A DNA stretch of 64,000 nucleotides from Burkholderia cepacia (GCF_029962485.1 NZ_CP073637.1:372001-436000), one strand, 5' to 3'. Positions 16,723 through 28,137 are shown, numbered from the stretch's first letter. Numbers and translations are program-made. Notes: a model not told the origin generated them from the sequence alone.

Positions 16723-17649
16723 ATGTCAGCCATAGAAATCCGTCACGTCAAGAAGCGCTACAAGTCGCTTCAGGCGCTCAAGGGCGTCAGCCTGTCGGTC
16801 GAGGAAGGCGAGTTTTTCGGTCTGCTCGGCCCCAACGGCGCAGGCAAGACCACGCTCATCAGTATCCTCGCCGGGCTCGCCCGGGCCGACGAAGGCAGTA
16901 TCTCGGTGCGCGGCCACGATGTCGTCAAGGACTTCCGTGGTGCGCGCCGCGCGCTCGGCGTCGTGCCGCAGGAACTCGTCTTCGACCCGTTCTTCACCGT
17001 TCGCGAGACGCTGCGGATCCAGTCCGGCTATTTCGGGCTGCGCCGCAACGACGACTGGATCGATGAAGTGATGGCCAATCTCGACCTCACCGAGAAGGCC
17101 GACGCGAACATGCGCGCGCTGTCGGGCGGGATGAAGCGCCGCGTGCTCGTCGCGCAGGCGCTCGTGCACCGGCCGCCCGTGATCGTGCTCGACGAGCCGA
17201 CCGCCGGCGTCGACGTGGAACTGCGCCAGACGCTGTGGAAATTCATCTCGCGCCTGAACCGCGAGGGTCACACGATCGTGCTGACCACCCACTACCTCGA
17301 GGAAGCCGAGTCGCTGTGCGACCGCATCGCGATGCTGCGCCGTGGCGAAGTGGTCGCGCTCGACCGCACCGACGCGCTGCTGCGCCGCTTCGCGGGGCTG
17401 CAGCTGTACCTGCGGCTCGCGACCGGCGCGCTGCCGTCCGAGCTGCGCGGGCTGGAGTCCGATCCGGCCGCGCGCGCACCGGGCGAGCACCTGCTGCGCC
17501 TCGCGAGCTACGACGATGTCGAACGCATCCTCGCGCAATGCCGCGCGGCGGGCTGCACGTTCGACGAGATCGAGGTCCGCAAGGCCGACCTCGAAGATGT
17601 GTTCGTCCAGGTGATGAACGGGGCAGACGTCATCGAGGGATTGGCATGA
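16723..17649 (+). CDS. ABC-2 type transporter, ATP-binding protein
   Basis: A 308-residue ATPase of the DrrA/NodI/CcmA-like export class. Walker A (GPNGAGKTT), Q-loop (VVPQELV), signature (LSGGMKRR), Walker B (VIVLDEPTAGVD) and switch His (TTHYLEEAE) are all intact within residues 30-215. The C-terminal 90 residues are the usual accessory domain of this class. It pairs with the following permease by a four-base ATGA overlap. The pair resembles YadG/YadH of E. coli in size and type; its substrate is unknown. The ATG at 16723 is immediately before the first strand of the fold. Confidence 0.88.
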   Translation: MSAIEIRHVKKRYKSLQALKGVSLSVEEGEFFGLLGPNGAGKTTLISILAGLARADEGSISVRGHDVVKDFRGARRALGVVPQELVFDPFFTVRETLRIQSGYFGLRRNDDWIDEVMANLDLTEKADANMRALSGGMKRRVLVAQALVHRPPVIVLDEPTAGVDVELRQTLWKFISRLNREGHTIVLTTHYLEEAESLCDRIAMLRRGEVVALDRTDALLRRFAGLQLYLRLATGALPSELRGLESDPAARAPGEHLLRLASYDDVERILAQCRAAGCTFDEIEVRKADLEDVFVQVMNGADVIEGLA

Positions 17650-18401
17650 GCGGGTTTCAAACGCTGTTCTACAAGGAACTGCTGCGCTTCTGGAAGGTGT
17701 CGTTCCAGACGGTGTGCGCACCGATCGTCACGGCGCTGCTGTACCTGACGATCTTCGGCCACGCACTGTCGGGCCGCGTCGAGGTGTATCCGGGCGTCGA
17801 GTACGTGAGTTTTCTCGTGCCGGGCCTCGTGATGATGAGCGTGTTGCAGAACGCGTTCGCGAACAGCTCGTCGTCGCTGATCCAGTCGAAGATCACCGGT
17901 AACCTCGTGTTCATGCTGCTGCCGCCGCTGTCGTACCGCGACATCTTCGGTGCGTACGTGCTCGCGTCGGTCGTGCGCGGCCTCGCGGTCGGCACGGGCG
18001 TGTTCGTCGTGACGATCTGGTTTATCCCGATGCACTTCGCGGCGCCGCTGTTCATCATTGCGTTCGCGCTGCTCGGTTCGGCGATCCTCGGCACGCTCGG
18101 CCTGATCGCCGGGATCTGGGCCGAGAAGTTCGACCAGCTCGCCGCGTTCCAGAACTTCCTGATCATGCCGCTGACGTTCCTGTCCGGCGTGTTCTATTCG
18201 ACGCACTCGCTGCCGCCCGTGTGGCGCGAGATCTCGCGTCTCAATCCGTTTTTCTACATGATCGACGGCTTCCGTTTCGGGTTCTTCGGCGCGTCCGACA
18301 TCAACCCGTTCGCGAGCCTCGCGATCGTCACCGGTTTCTTCGTGCTGCTCGCGCTGATCGCGATGCGGCTGCTCGCGACCGGCTACAAACTGCGTCATTG
18401 A
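17646..18401 (+). CDS. ABC-2 type transporter, permease
   Basis: A 251-residue inner-membrane protein with six hydrophobic segments. Typical ABC-2 membrane features are the N-terminal amphipathic FYKELLRFWKV segment, FLVPGLVMMSVLQNAF near residue 60, and the late LIMPLTFLSGVFYSTHSLPPVW loop near residue 175, which is highly characteristic of the YadH/NodJ group. It forms the channel for the preceding ATPase, with which it overlaps. The substrate is not deducible. Confidence 0.87.
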   Translation: MSGFQTLFYKELLRFWKVSFQTVCAPIVTALLYLTIFGHALSGRVEVYPGVEYVSFLVPGLVMMSVLQNAFANSSSSLIQSKITGNLVFMLLPPLSYRDIFGAYVLASVVRGLAVGTGVFVVTIWFIPMHFAAPLFIIAFALLGSAILGTLGLIAGIWAEKFDQLAAFQNFLIMPLTFLSGVFYSTHSLPPVWREISRLNPFFYMIDGFRFGFFGASDINPFASLAIVTGFFVLLALIAMRLLATGYKLRH

Positions 18402-18458
18402 TATCGACAGGCTGCGGCCGCCCTCCAGGGCGGCGCGCGCCGACAGGAGCCTTACACC

Positions 18459-18698
18459 ATGTTGCCGACTCCCGAACAGGTCAAGCAATACATCGCCGGC
18501 GGTCTCGCCTGCACGCATCTGGAAGTCGAAGGCGACGGCCAGCATTTCTTCGCGACGATCGTGTCGGCGGCCTTCGAAGGCAAGCGTCCGATCCAGCGGC
18601 ACCAGCTCGTCTATGCGGCGCTCGGCGATCGCATGAAGCAGGAAATTCACGCACTCAGCATGAAGACGCTGACGCCCGCCGAATGGCAGAACGCATAA
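18459..18698 (+). CDS. ibaG: BolA/IbaG-family protein
   Basis: A 79-residue BolA-fold protein; relatives bind iron-sulfur clusters together with monothiol glutaredoxins. The signature FEGKRPIQRHQLVYAALGDRM with the conserved His and the following EIHALSMKTLTP segment identify it. Its place directly before murA is the same as that of ibaG (yrbA) in E. coli, which is why that symbol is preferred over bolA. A GACAGGAG sequence lies about ten bases before the ATG. Only 14 bases separate it from murA. Confidence 0.88.
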   Translation: MLPTPEQVKQYIAGGLACTHLEVEGDGQHFFATIVSAAFEGKRPIQRHQLVYAALGDRMKQEIHALSMKTLTPAEWQNA

Positions 18699-18712
18699 CC
18701 GGAAATCACTGA

Positions 18713-20062
18713 GTGCAAGTCACCGTCAACGAGCGCGACGCCGTCCAGAGCGTCGCCACGGCACACCCGGCCGCCAACGGGGAATCGCAGGGACAGGGGA
18801 TGGACAAGCTCGTGATCGAAGGCGGCAAGCGCCTGTCCGGCGAGATCGTCGTGTCGGGCGCGAAGAACGCCGCGCTGCCGATCCTGTGCGCGGGGCTGCT
18901 CACCGCCGACCCGGTCGACCTCGACAACGTGCCGAACCTGAAGGACGTGCGCACCACGCTGAAGGTGCTGAACCAGATGGGCGTGAAGAGCGAGACCGAC
19001 GGCTGCCGCGTGCAGCTCGACGCGTCGCGCGTCGACAACCTCGTCGCGCCGTACGAGCTCGTGAAGACGATGCGTGCGTCGATCCTCGTGCTCGGGCCGC
19101 TGCTCGCGCGCTTCGGCGAGGCGAAGGTGTCGCTGCCGGGCGGCTGCGCGATCGGCGCGCGTCCGGTCGACCAGCACATCAAGGGCCTGCAGGCGATGGG
19201 CGCCGAGATCAGCATCGAGCACGGCTTCATCGAAGCACGCGCGAAGCGCCTGAAGGGCGCGCGCATCGTGACCGACATGATCACGGTGACGGGCACGGAA
19301 AACCTGCTGATGGCCGCGACGCTCGCGGACGGCGAGACGGTGATCGAAAACGCGGCACGTGAACCGGAAGTGAGCGATCTCGCACACTTGCTGGTCGCGA
19401 TGGGCGCGAAAATCGACGGCATCGGCACCGATCGCCTCGTGATCCAGGGCGTCGAGCGGCTGCACGGTGCACGCCATTCGGTGATCCCCGACCGCATCGA
19501 GGCCGGCACGTTCCTGTGCGCGGTCGCGGCGGCCGGCGGCGACGTGATGCTGACGGGCGTGCGCCCGCACATCCTCGACGCGGTGATCGACAAGCTGCGC
19601 GAAGCCGGCGTGTCGATCGAGGAAGGCGACAGCTGGCTGCGCGTGAAGATGGATCGCCGGCCGTCCGCGGTCACGATCCGCACGTCGGAATACCCGGCGT
19701 TCCCGACCGACATGCAGGCGCAGTTCATGGCCCTCAATACGGTCGCGACGGGCACCGCGCAAGTCGTCGAAACCATTTTCGAGAACCGCTTCATGCACGT
19801 GCAGGAGCTGAACCGGCTCGGCGCGCACATTACGATCGACGGCAATACCGCGCTCGTGACGGGTGTCGAGAAGCTGTCGGGCGCGAACGTGATGGCGACC
19901 GATCTGCGTGCCTCGGCGAGCCTCGTGATCGCCGGGCTGCGCGCCGAAGGCGAAACGCTCGTTGACCGCATCTATCACCTGGACCGCGGCTACGACCGCA
20001 TGGAAGCCAAACTGACCGCCGTCGGCGCGAACGTGCGCCGCCTTTCCGGGAGCCAAGCATGA
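18713..20062 (+). CDS. murA: UDP-N-acetylglucosamine 1-carboxyvinyltransferase
   Basis: MurA adds enolpyruvate from PEP to UDP-GlcNAc, the first committed step of peptidoglycan synthesis, in the cytoplasm. The product has 449 residues from GTG 18713. The conserved [10 protein letters not shown] near residue 50, the active-site Cys in [13 protein letters not shown] (the fosfomycin target), and [15 protein letters not shown] near residue 325 are all intact. An ATG 29 codons later (18800) opens directly into MDKLVIEGG, where most MurA proteins begin, and has a purine-rich stretch before it; it is a real alternative start. The gene overlaps hisG by four bases. Confidence 0.95.
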   Translation: MQVTVNERDAVQSVATAHPAANGESQGQGMDKLVIEGGKRLSGEIVVSGAKNAALPILCAGLLTADPVDLDNVPNLKDVRTTLKVLNQMGVKSETDGCRVQLDASRVDNLVAPYELVKTMRASILVLGPLLARFGEAKVSLPGGCAIGARPVDQHIKGLQAMGAEISIEHGFIEARAKRLKGARIVTDMITVTGTENLLMAATLADGETVIENAAREPEVSDLAHLLVAMGAKIDGIGTDRLVIQGVERLHGARHSVIPDRIEAGTFLCAVAAAGGDVMLTGVRPHILDAVIDKLREAGVSIEEGDSWLRVKMDRRPSAVTIRTSEYPAFPTDMQAQFMALNTVATGTAQVVETIFENRFMHVQELNRLGAHITIDGNTALVTGVEKLSGANVMATDLRASASLVIAGLRAEGETLVDRIYHLDRGYDRMEAKLTAVGANVRRLSGSQA

Positions 20063-20712
20063 CCGCGCCGCTGACCCTCGCCCTGTCGAAGGGCCGGATT
20101 TTCGAGGAAACCCTGCCGCTGCTGGCCGCCGCCGGCGTGCAGGTGACCGAGGATCCGGAAACGTCGCGCAAGCTGATCCTGCCGACGACGAACCCGGACC
20201 TGCGCGTGATCATCGTGCGCGCGAGCGACGTGCCGACCTATGTCGAATACGGCGCGGCCGATTTCGGCGTGGCCGGCAAGGACGTGCTGGTCGAGCACGG
20301 CGGCTCGGGCCTGTACCAGCCAATCGATCTGAACATTGCACGCTGCCGGATGTCGGTGGCCGTGTCGGCCGGCTTCGACTATGCGAGCGCCGTGCGCCAG
20401 GGCGCGCGGCTGCGCGTCGCGACGAAGTACGTCGAAACGGCGCGCGAACACTTTGCCGCGAAGGGCGTGCACGTCGACCTGATCAAGCTGTACGGCTCGA
20501 TGGAGCTGGCGCCGCTGGTCGGGCTGGCCGATGCGATTGTCGACCTCGTCAGCTCGGGCGGCACGCTGAAGGCGAACAATCTGGTCGAGGTCGAGGAGAT
20601 CATGGCGATCTCGTCGCGCCTCGTCGTGAACCAGGCTGCGCTGAAGTTGAAGCGCGCGGCGCTCAAGCCGATCCTCGACGCGTTCGAACGCGCGTCGCAG
20701 AATGGCGGTTGA
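20059..20712 (+). CDS. hisG: ATP phosphoribosyltransferase, short form
   Basis: First enzyme of histidine synthesis: joins ATP and PRPP. The 217-residue length marks the short HisG-S form, which needs the regulatory partner HisZ; no hisZ is in this window. Visible motifs are [16 protein letters not shown] at the start, [15 protein letters not shown] near residue 73, and the PRPP-binding loop region [18 protein letters not shown] near residue 158. The ATG overlaps the murA stop (ATGA), so murA and the his genes are probably one transcript. Confidence 0.95.
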   Translation: MTAPLTLALSKGRIFEETLPLLAAAGVQVTEDPETSRKLILPTTNPDLRVIIVRASDVPTYVEYGAADFGVAGKDVLVEHGGSGLYQPIDLNIARCRMSVAVSAGFDYASAVRQGARLRVATKYVETAREHFAAKGVHVDLIKLYGSMELAPLVGLADAIVDLVSSGGTLKANNLVEVEEIMAISSRLVVNQAALKLKRAALKPILDAFERASQNGG

Positions 20713-20736
20713 GCGCATCACCGTAACGGAACTCCC

Positions 20737-22053
20737 ATGTCCATCACCATCCGCAAGCTCGATTCGACAAGCGAAGGCTTCGGCGCCGCACTGCGTGCGT
20801 TGCTCGCGTTCGAGGCGAGCGAAGACGAGGCGATCGAGCAATCGGTCGCGCAGATCCTCGCCGACGTGAAGTCGCGCGGCGACGCCGCGGTGCTCGAGTA
20901 CACGAACCGCTTCGACCGGCTGAGCGCGAACAGCGTCGCCGCGCTCGAACTGCCGCAGGACGCGCTGCAGACGGCGCTCGACGGTCTCGCACCGAAGGCG
21001 CGCGCGGCGCTGGAAGCGGCCGCGGCGCGTGTGCGCGCATACCACGAGAAGCAGAAGATCGAGTGCGGCACGCATAGCTGGCAGTACACGGAAGCGGACG
21101 GCACGGTGCTCGGCCAGAAGGTCACGCCGCTCGACCGCGTCGGCCTGTACGTGCCGGGCGGCAAGGCCGCGTATCCGTCGTCGGTGCTGATGAACGCGAT
21201 TCCCGCGCGCGTCGCGGGGGTCGGCGAGATCGTGATGGTCGTGCCGACGCCGGACGGGGTGAAGAACGACCTCGTGCTGGCCGCGGCACTGCTCGGCGGC
21301 GTCGATCGCGTGTTCACGATCGGCGGCGCGCAGGCGGTGGGCGCGCTCGCATACGGCACGGCGACGGTGCCGGCCGTCGACAAGATCTGCGGCCCGGGCA
21401 ATGCATACGTCGCGTCGGCGAAGCGCCGCGTGTTCGGCACGGTCGGCATCGACATGATCGCGGGGCCGTCGGAAATCCTCGTGCTGTGCGACGGCACGAC
21501 CGATCCGAACTGGGTCGCGATGGACCTGTTCTCGCAGGCCGAGCACGACGAGCTCGCGCAGTCGATCCTGCTGTGCCCGGACGGCGCGTTCCTCGACCGC
21601 GTCGAGAAGGCGATCGCCGAGCTGCTGCCGTCGATGCCGCGCCGGGACGTGATCCGCGCATCGCTCGAAGGGCGCGGCGCGCTGATCAAGGTGCGCGACA
21701 TGGCCGAAGCGTGCCGGATCGCGAACGACATCGCGCCGGAACACCTGGAAATCTCGGCGCTGGAGCCGCAGCAATGGGGCCAGCAGATCCGCCACGCGGG
21801 TGCGATCTTCCTCGGCCGCTACACGAGCGAAAGCCTCGGCGACTACTGTGCGGGCCCGAACCACGTGCTGCCGACGTCGCGCACCGCGCGCTTCTCGTCG
21901 CCGCTCGGCGTGTACGACTTCATCAAGCGTTCGAGCCTGATCGAAGTCAGCGCGGAAGGCGCACAGACGCTCGGCGAGATCGCTTCCGAACTCGCGTACG
22001 GCGAAGGGCTGCAGGCGCACGCGAAGAGCGCCGAGTTCCGGATGAAGGGCTGA
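20737..22053 (+). CDS. hisD: Histidinol dehydrogenase
   Basis: A 438-residue NAD- and zinc-dependent enzyme that makes histidine from histidinol in the last two steps. It carries the family signature around residue 230 ([16 protein letters not shown]), the [19 protein letters not shown] stretch, the [10 protein letters not shown] segment and the zinc-binding region with [10 protein letters not shown] near residue 265. The ATG lies 24 bases after hisG behind a GGAACTC sequence. Length is normal. Confidence 0.96.
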   Translation: MSITIRKLDSTSEGFGAALRALLAFEASEDEAIEQSVAQILADVKSRGDAAVLEYTNRFDRLSANSVAALELPQDALQTALDGLAPKARAALEAAAARVRAYHEKQKIECGTHSWQYTEADGTVLGQKVTPLDRVGLYVPGGKAAYPSSVLMNAIPARVAGVGEIVMVVPTPDGVKNDLVLAAALLGGVDRVFTIGGAQAVGALAYGTATVPAVDKICGPGNAYVASAKRRVFGTVGIDMIAGPSEILVLCDGTTDPNWVAMDLFSQAEHDELAQSILLCPDGAFLDRVEKAIAELLPSMPRRDVIRASLEGRGALIKVRDMAEACRIANDIAPEHLEISALEPQQWGQQIRHAGAIFLGRYTSESLGDYCAGPNHVLPTSRTARFSSPLGVYDFIKRSSLIEVSAEGAQTLGEIASELAYGEGLQAHAKSAEFRMKG

Positions 22054-22153
22054 CCACGCACTGTGCGGGGCCGGGGCGGGAGACGAGTGCAGGGCGGCAG
22101 CCGCCGCCTTGCCGACCATTTGATGCCGGCGCGACGCACGCCGGCTTGAGACC

Positions 22154-23230
22154 ATGACGACGCCACAAGACATCATCCGCCGCGACGTGCTCGCGATGAC
22201 GAGCTACCCGGTGCCCGACGCGAGCGGGTTCGTGAAGCTCGACGCGATGGAGAACCCGTATCCGCTGCCCGAACCGCTCGCCGCGGCGCTCGGCGAGCGT
22301 CTCGCGCAGGTCGCGCTGAACCGCTATCCGGCGCCGCGCCCGGCCGCGCTGCTCGACAAGCTGCGCCACGCGATGGGCGTGCCGGCCGGTTGCGAAGTGC
22401 TGCTCGGCAACGGTTCCGACGAAATCATCAGCATGATCTCGGTCGCGTGCGCGCAGCCGGGCGCGAAGGTGCTTGCGCCGGTACCGGGCTTCGTGATGTA
22501 CGAGCTGTCGGCGAAGCTGGCGCAGCTCGAATTCGTCGGCGTGCCGCTGAAGGCCGACCTGACGCTCGACGTCGACGCGATGCTCGCGGCGATCGCCGAG
22601 CACCGGCCCGCGATCGTCTATCTCGCGTACCCGAACAACCCGACCGGCACGCTGTACGACGATGCCGACGTCGAGCGGATCATCGCCGCCGCGCGGCACA
22701 GCCTGATCGTGATCGACGAGGCGTACCAGCCGTTCGCCGAGCGTTCGTGGCTGCCGCGCGCCGCCGAGTTCGACAACATCGTGGTGATGCGCACGGTGTC
22801 GAAGCTCGGCCTCGCGGGCATCCGCCTCGGCTATCTCGTCGGGCGGCACGCGTGGCTGACCGAATTCGACAAGGTGCGCCCGCCGTACAACATCAACGTG
22901 CTGCTGACCCAGGCGACCGCCGATTTCCTGCTCGACCACCTCGACGTGCTCGATGCGCAGGCGGCCGAGCTGCGGGCGGAACGCACGCGTCTCGCGCAGG
23001 CCGTGGCCGCGCTGCCGGGCGCGACGGTGTTCCCGAGCGCCGGCAATTTCCTGCTGGTGCGCGTGCCGGATGCGGCTGCCGTGTTCGATGCGCTGCTCAC
23101 CGAGCGGGTGCTGGTCAAAAACGTGAGTAAAATGCATCCATTGCTGGCCGAATGCGTGCGGCTGACCGTCGGTTCTCCCGACGAAAACGCCCGCCTGCTG
23201 GCCGCCTTGAAACTCGCGCTGCCCGGTTGA
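22154..23230 (+). CDS. hisC: Histidinol-phosphate aminotransferase
   Basis: A 358-residue PLP enzyme of fold type I, class II aminotransferases. The [10 protein letters not shown] segment near residue 90, the YPNNPTG motif near residue 158, DEAYQPF, and the PLP-lysine region [17 protein letters not shown] near residue 220 are all present. It transaminates imidazole-acetol phosphate to histidinol phosphate. The 100-base gap after hisD is the longest between his genes before marC. The ATG at 22154 follows a GAGACC sequence; the ribosome binding site is weak. Confidence 0.94.
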   Translation: MTTPQDIIRRDVLAMTSYPVPDASGFVKLDAMENPYPLPEPLAAALGERLAQVALNRYPAPRPAALLDKLRHAMGVPAGCEVLLGNGSDEIISMISVACAQPGAKVLAPVPGFVMYELSAKLAQLEFVGVPLKADLTLDVDAMLAAIAEHRPAIVYLAYPNNPTGTLYDDADVERIIAAARHSLIVIDEAYQPFAERSWLPRAAEFDNIVVMRTVSKLGLAGIRLGYLVGRHAWLTEFDKVRPPYNINVLLTQATADFLLDHLDVLDAQAAELRAERTRLAQAVAALPGATVFPSAGNFLLVRVPDAAAVFDALLTERVLVKNVSKMHPLLAECVRLTVGSPDENARLLAALKLALPG

Positions 23231-23295
23231 GCCCAGGGCGCGGCGGCGCGCGACGATCAATCCCCATTTACTTCAGACTCAATCAAGGAATTGCC

Positions 23296-23883
23296 ATGCG
23301 TGTGGCGGAAGTCGTTCGCAATACCAGCGAAACGCAGATCCGTGTGAAGCTCGATCTCGACGGCACCGGCCAGCAGAAGCTGGCCACCGGCGTGCCGTTT
23401 CTCGACCATATGCTCGACCAGATCGCGCGACACGGTCTGTTCGATCTCGAGGTCGAAGCGCATGGCGACACGCATATCGACGACCACCACACGGTCGAGG
23501 ATGTCGGCATCACGCTCGGTCAGGCGGTCGCGAAGGCGATTGGTGACCGCAAGGGCATCCGCCGCTACGGCCATTCGTACGTGCCGCTCGACGAGGCGCT
23601 GTCGCGCGTCGTGATCGACTTCTCGGGCCGTCCGGGCCTCGAATTCCACGTGCCGTTCACGCGTGCGCGGATCGGCACGTTCGACGTCGACCTGTCGATC
23701 GAGTTCTTCCGCGGTTTCGTGAACCACGCCGGTGTCACGCTGCACATCGACAACCTGCGCGGGATCAATGCGCACCATCAGCTCGAGACGGTGTTCAAGG
23801 CCTTCGGCCGTGCGCTGCGCGCGGCGGTGGAGCTCGACGAGCGTGCGGCGGGGCAGATTCCGTCGACGAAAGGCAGCCTCTGA
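23296..23883 (+). CDS. hisB: Imidazoleglycerol-phosphate dehydratase
   Basis: A 195-residue single-domain HisB, without the phosphatase domain that is fused to it in E. coli. Metal-binding motifs DDHHTVED near residue 65 and the second half NAHHQLET near residue 162 are intact. The ATG follows AAGGAA by six bases. A separate histidinol-phosphate phosphatase is therefore needed and is not in this window. Confidence 0.96.
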   Translation: MRVAEVVRNTSETQIRVKLDLDGTGQQKLATGVPFLDHMLDQIARHGLFDLEVEAHGDTHIDDHHTVEDVGITLGQAVAKAIGDRKGIRRYGHSYVPLDEALSRVVIDFSGRPGLEFHVPFTRARIGTFDVDLSIEFFRGFVNHAGVTLHIDNLRGINAHHQLETVFKAFGRALRAAVELDERAAGQIPSTKGSL

Positions 23884-23945
23884 TCGTCCGGATGGACGGA
23901 CGCTAAGGACAACCTCACGGCTTCGGCGCGCGGCGCCGGCTTGCG

Positions 23946-24566
23946 ATGGATCTGCTCAAATCGTTCATTTCGTTGCTGGCGCTGATCAATCCGGTCGGCG
24001 CGGTGCCGTTCTTCCTGAGCCTGACGGCGCAGCAGACGGACGACGAGCGGCGCCGCACGATCCGGATCGCCTCGGTGTCGGTGTTCTGCGTGATGACGGT
24101 GACCGCGCTGCTCGGGCAGCAGATCATCAACTTCTTCGGCATTTCGGTCGGGTCGCTCGAAGTGGGCGGCGGGATCATCATGCTGCTGATGGCGATCAAC
24201 ATGCTGAACGCGCAGATCGGCAACACGCGATCGACGCCGGAGGAGCGCGACGAGGCCGAGCTGAAAAACAACATCGCGGTCGTGCCGCTGGCGATTCCGC
24301 TGCTCACGGGCCCCGGCTCGATCAGCACGGTGATCATCTATGCGGCGAACGCGCGTCACTGGTATGACCGGGTCGGGCTGGTTGCGATCGGCGCGGTCCT
24401 GGCTTTTCTGTGTTTCGTCGCGATGCGGCTCGCCGAGCCGATCGCGAACTGGATCGGCCGCACGGGCATCAACATCGCCACGCGGCTGATGGGTCTGATG
24501 CTGTCGGCGCTGGCGGTGGAATTCATCGTCAATGGACTGAGGGCGCTACTGCCTGCACTGAGATGA
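23946..24566 (+). CDS. MarC-family integral membrane protein
   Basis: A 206-residue membrane protein with six hydrophobic segments, of the MarC/UPF0056 family. The start [15 protein letters not shown] and the later [17 protein letters not shown] segment are the family hallmarks. The function of the family is not settled; despite the name it is not a proven multidrug resistance protein. It sits inside the his operon, 62 bases after hisB, and its stop overlaps the hisH start (ATGA), so hisH translation probably depends on it. Confidence 0.92.
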   Translation: MDLLKSFISLLALINPVGAVPFFLSLTAQQTDDERRRTIRIASVSVFCVMTVTALLGQQIINFFGISVGSLEVGGGIIMLLMAINMLNAQIGNTRSTPEERDEAELKNNIAVVPLAIPLLTGPGSISTVIIYAANARHWYDRVGLVAIGAVLAFLCFVAMRLAEPIANWIGRTGINIATRLMGLMLSALAVEFIVNGLRALLPALR

Positions 24567-25204
24567 AAACTTCGATTGCGATTGTGGATTATGGGATGGG
24601 CAACCTGCGCTCGGTCGCGCAGGCGCTCAAGAAGGCCGAACCGGCCGCCGACGTGGCGATCGTCGACACGCCGGCCGCGATTCGCGCGGCCGACCGCGTC
24701 GTGCTGCCCGGCCAGGGCGCGATGCCCGACTGCATGCGCTGCCTCGGCGAATCGGGCCTGCAGGAGGCCGTGATCGAGGCGTCGCGCACAAAGCCGCTGC
24801 TCGGCGTGTGCGTCGGCGAGCAGATGCTGTTCGACTGGAGCGCGGAAGGCGACACGAAGGGCCTCGGCCTGTTGCCCGGCAAGGTCGTGCGTTTCGAGCT
24901 CGGCGGTCGCGTGCAGGACGACGGCTCGCGCTTCAAGGTGCCGCAGATGGGCTGGAACCGCGTGCGCCAGTCGCAGCCGCACCCGCTGTGGGACGGCGTG
25001 CCCGACGACGCGTATTTCTACTTCGTACACAGCTATTACGTGACGCCGGACAACCCGGCGCATACGGTCGGCGAAACGGCATACGGCGCGCCGTTTACGT
25101 CCGCGGTCGCGCGGGATAACCTCTTCGCGACCCAATTCCACCCCGAGAAAAGCGCGGAGGTCGGTTTGCGTCTGTATCGCAACTTCGTACACTGGAAACC
25201 GTGA
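24563..25204 (+). CDS. hisH: Imidazole glycerol phosphate synthase, glutaminase subunit
   Basis: A 213-residue class I glutamine amidotransferase that supplies ammonia to HisF. The start [14 protein letters not shown], the nucleophile Cys in GVCVGEQML near residue 85, and the His-Glu pair in FHPEKS near residue 195 complete the triad. It overlaps marC by four bases. Downstream, before hisA, lies an unusual 289-base inverted-repeat element. Confidence 0.95.
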   Translation: MKTSIAIVDYGMGNLRSVAQALKKAEPAADVAIVDTPAAIRAADRVVLPGQGAMPDCMRCLGESGLQEAVIEASRTKPLLGVCVGEQMLFDWSAEGDTKGLGLLPGKVVRFELGGRVQDDGSRFKVPQMGWNRVRQSQPHPLWDGVPDDAYFYFVHSYYVTPDNPAHTVGETAYGAPFTSAVARDNLFATQFHPEKSAEVGLRLYRNFVHWKP

Positions 25205-25263
25205 ACGTCGCGTGCGTGCCACAGTCTGCGGGCCGGAGAGGCCCGTCTTACGGGGCTTGCGCG

Positions 25264-25552
25264 AGGGCCTGTTCCCGCCAATAACGGGCTTGCGCTGGCC
25301 GCCAGAAGGGCCGAGCGCAAGGATTGCGACGAAGCGAATACTCGACGTATTCGCGAGGAGTATGACGCGGCGATCGGCCCTTCTGGCGGCCAGCCCCAAG
25401 AAGGATTTTGTTGAATTACGGGAACGTGCCTTGCCGGCCGTATTGCGGCGTCGATCGTCGCTTGTTTGGCTCGGCCAAACGGCGCTCCTCACTCCTTGCA
25501 CTACGACCGGCAAGGCACGTTCGCAAGCCCGTTATTGGCGGGAACAGGCCCT
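25264..25552. repeat. Nested inverted-repeat element between hisH and hisA (three-way-junction geometry)
   Basis: The outer arms are a perfect 31-bp inverted repeat (25264-25294 with 25522-25552). Directly inside the left arm, with no gap, starts a second perfect 19-bp stem (25295-25313 with 25375-25393), itself enclosing a small hairpin CGAATAC/GTATTCG near 25334-25352. Directly inside the right arm, again with no gap, ends a third stem (25423-25442 with 25502-25521, 19 of 20 pairs), enclosing GTTTGGC/GCCAAAC (25464-25480). A single strand could fold into one long stem with two side hairpins. No protein-coding frame in it is convincing. It may be a non-autonomous mobile element, a structured RNA, or a cruciform site. 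Confidence 0.85.
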
Positions 25553-25653
25553 AAGCGCCGAAAGAGTTGTACTAAACTAGCGAGACGGCGCGGTACCGGA
25601 TTGGCCGGTACGCGCCGGATTCTTTTCATTTTCCACGACGATACCCGATTGCT

Positions 25654-26409
25654 ATGTTGCTGATTCCGGCCATCGATCTCAAAGACGGTCAGTGTGTGCG
25701 CCTCAAACAGGGCGATATGGACCAGGCCACGATTTTTTCCGAGGACCCGGCGGCGATGGCCCGCAAGTGGGTCGATCTCGGCGCCCGGCGGCTCCATCTG
25801 GTCGACCTGAACGGCGCATTCGCCGGCAAGCCGAAGAATCTCGAGGCGATCGAAGCGATCCTCGACGAAGTCGGCGATGAAATCCCCGTACAGCTCGGCG
25901 GCGGCATCCGCAGCCTCGAGACGATCGAGAAGTATCTCGATGCGGGCCTGTCCTACGTGATCATCGGCACGGCGGCCGTGAAGGATCCGGGCTTCCTGCA
26001 GGACGCGTGCACCGCGTTCGCCGGCAGCATCATCGTCGGGCTGGACGCGAAGGACGGCAAGGTCGCGACCGACGGCTGGAGCAAGCTGACCGGCCACGAA
26101 GTGATCGATCTCGCGAAGAAGTTCGAGGACTACGGCGTCGAATCGATCGTCTACACGGACATCGGCCGCGACGGGATGCTGCAGGGCATCAACATCGAGG
26201 CGACCGTGAAGCTCGCGCAGGCAGTCGGCATCCCGGTGATCGCCAGCGGCGGCCTGTCGAACCTCATGGACATCGAGAACCTGTGCGAAGTGGAAGAGCA
26301 CGGCGTCGAAGGCGTGATCTGCGGCCGTGCGATCTACTCCGGCGATCTCGATTTCGCGGCCGCGCAAAAGCGCGCGGACGAACTGAACGGCGAACTCGAC
26401 AACGCGTAA
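25654..26409 (+). CDS. hisA: ProFAR isomerase
   Basis: A 251-residue TIM-barrel enzyme that isomerises ProFAR to PRFAR in histidine synthesis. [17 protein letters not shown] at the start gives the catalytic Asp at residue 8, and [11 protein letters not shown] near residue 167 gives the second; the phosphate sites QLGGGIRS and VIASGGLS are intact. The first gene after the inverted-repeat element, 101 bases beyond it. No strong ribosome binding site is visible before the ATG. Confidence 0.96.
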   Translation: MLLIPAIDLKDGQCVRLKQGDMDQATIFSEDPAAMARKWVDLGARRLHLVDLNGAFAGKPKNLEAIEAILDEVGDEIPVQLGGGIRSLETIEKYLDAGLSYVIIGTAAVKDPGFLQDACTAFAGSIIVGLDAKDGKVATDGWSKLTGHEVIDLAKKFEDYGVESIVYTDIGRDGMLQGINIEATVKLAQAVGIPVIASGGLSNLMDIENLCEVEEHGVEGVICGRAIYSGDLDFAAAQKRADELNGELDNA

Positions 26410-26514
26410 CGCGGTTGTCCCGTTCGCCGGGGCTGCCTGCGGGCGGCCCCGACCGGAGGCCTCGCGCGAGGCTTCCGCAACCGGCCGTCCCATCGCGGCC
26501 TCTGGCGCACCATC

Positions 26515-27287
<773 letters not shown>

Positions 27288-27288
<1 letters not shown>

Positions 27289-27704
27289 TGAATACCGAAA
27301 CGAATGCATTGCCCGCGTGGCTCGACAAGGTCCGCTGGGACGACAACGGCCTCGTGCCGGTGATCGCGCAGGAAGCGTCGACGAACGACGTGCTGATGTT
27401 TGCGTGGATGAACCGCGAGGCGCTGGCGAAGACGATCGAGACCCAGCGCGCGGTCTATTATTCGCGCTCGCGCAAGCGCCTGTGGTTCAAGGGCGAGGAG
27501 TCGGGCCACGTGCAGCACGTGCACGAGGTGCGGCTCGACTGCGACGAGGACGTCGTGCTGCTGAAGGTCGAGCAGGTGTCGGGCATCGCGTGCCACACCG
27601 GCCGGCATTCGTGCTTCTTCCAGAAATTCGAAGGCACCGTCGACAACGGCGACTGGGTCGCGGTCGAACCGGTGCTGAAAGATCCCGAACACATCTACAA
27701 ATGA
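27288..27704 (+). CDS. hisI: Phosphoribosyl-AMP cyclohydrolase
   Basis: A 138-residue enzyme that opens the adenine ring of [15 protein letters not shown] near residue 41, [17 protein letters not shown] near residue 60, the [12 protein letters not shown] segment and the C-terminal [10 protein letters not shown] metal-binding cysteines are in place. It is a stand-alone enzyme, not fused to HisE as in E. coli, and overlaps hisF by one base and hisE by four. Confidence 0.95.
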
Positions 27705-28066
27705 CGCAATCGACCGAAGACACGCTGCTGCGCCTCGCGGCCGTGATCGATAGCCGCAAGGGCGGCGACCCCGATCAATCGTACGTATCGCGCCTGTTCC
27801 ACAAGGGCGACGACGCGGTGCTGAAGAAGATCGGCGAAGAGGCGACGGAAGTCGTGCTGGCCGCGAAGGACGTGCGCCAGGGCGGCGCGCCGAGCGCGCT
27901 CGTCGGCGAGGTGGCCGACCTGTGGTTCCACTGCCTCGTGATGCTGTCGCACTTCGAGCTGAGCCCGGCCGACGTGATCGCCGAACTCGAGCGCCGCGAA
28001 GGACTGTCGGGCATCGAGGAAAAGGCGCTGCGCAAGCGCCGCGAGCGTGAGGAAAACGGCGGCTGA
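27701..28066 (+). CDS. hisE: Phosphoribosyl-ATP pyrophosphatase
   Basis: A 121-residue all-alpha MazG-like pyrophosphohydrolase. [15 protein letters not shown] near residue 43 and [13 protein letters not shown] near residue 70 give the metal-binding acidic residues. It acts between HisG and HisI. The ATGA overlap with hisI fixes the start. The Lys/Arg-rich tail ([13 protein letters not shown]) is longer than in minimal HisE. Last his gene of the cluster. Confidence 0.94.
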   Translation: MTQSTEDTLLRLAAVIDSRKGGDPDQSYVSRLFHKGDDAVLKKIGEEATEVVLAAKDVRQGGAPSALVGEVADLWFHCLVMLSHFELSPADVIAELERREGLSGIEEKALRKRREREENGG

Positions 28067-28137
28067 CAGGCATCGTCCCGCCGCGGTGGCAACAGTACGG
28101 TAAGCTGTAAGAATTGTCATCTAACGGGGGTAGCATC

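Noticed and set aside
25212..25580. Open frame over the inverted-repeat element between hisH and hisA
   Set aside because: No ribosome binding site or family similarity; the open frame is explained by base composition and the inverted repeats. No transposase-like sequence is present.
20713..25653. A histidine leader peptide or attenuator
   Set aside because: No run of His codons with a terminator/antiterminator pair was found before hisG or hisA; hisG overlaps murA.
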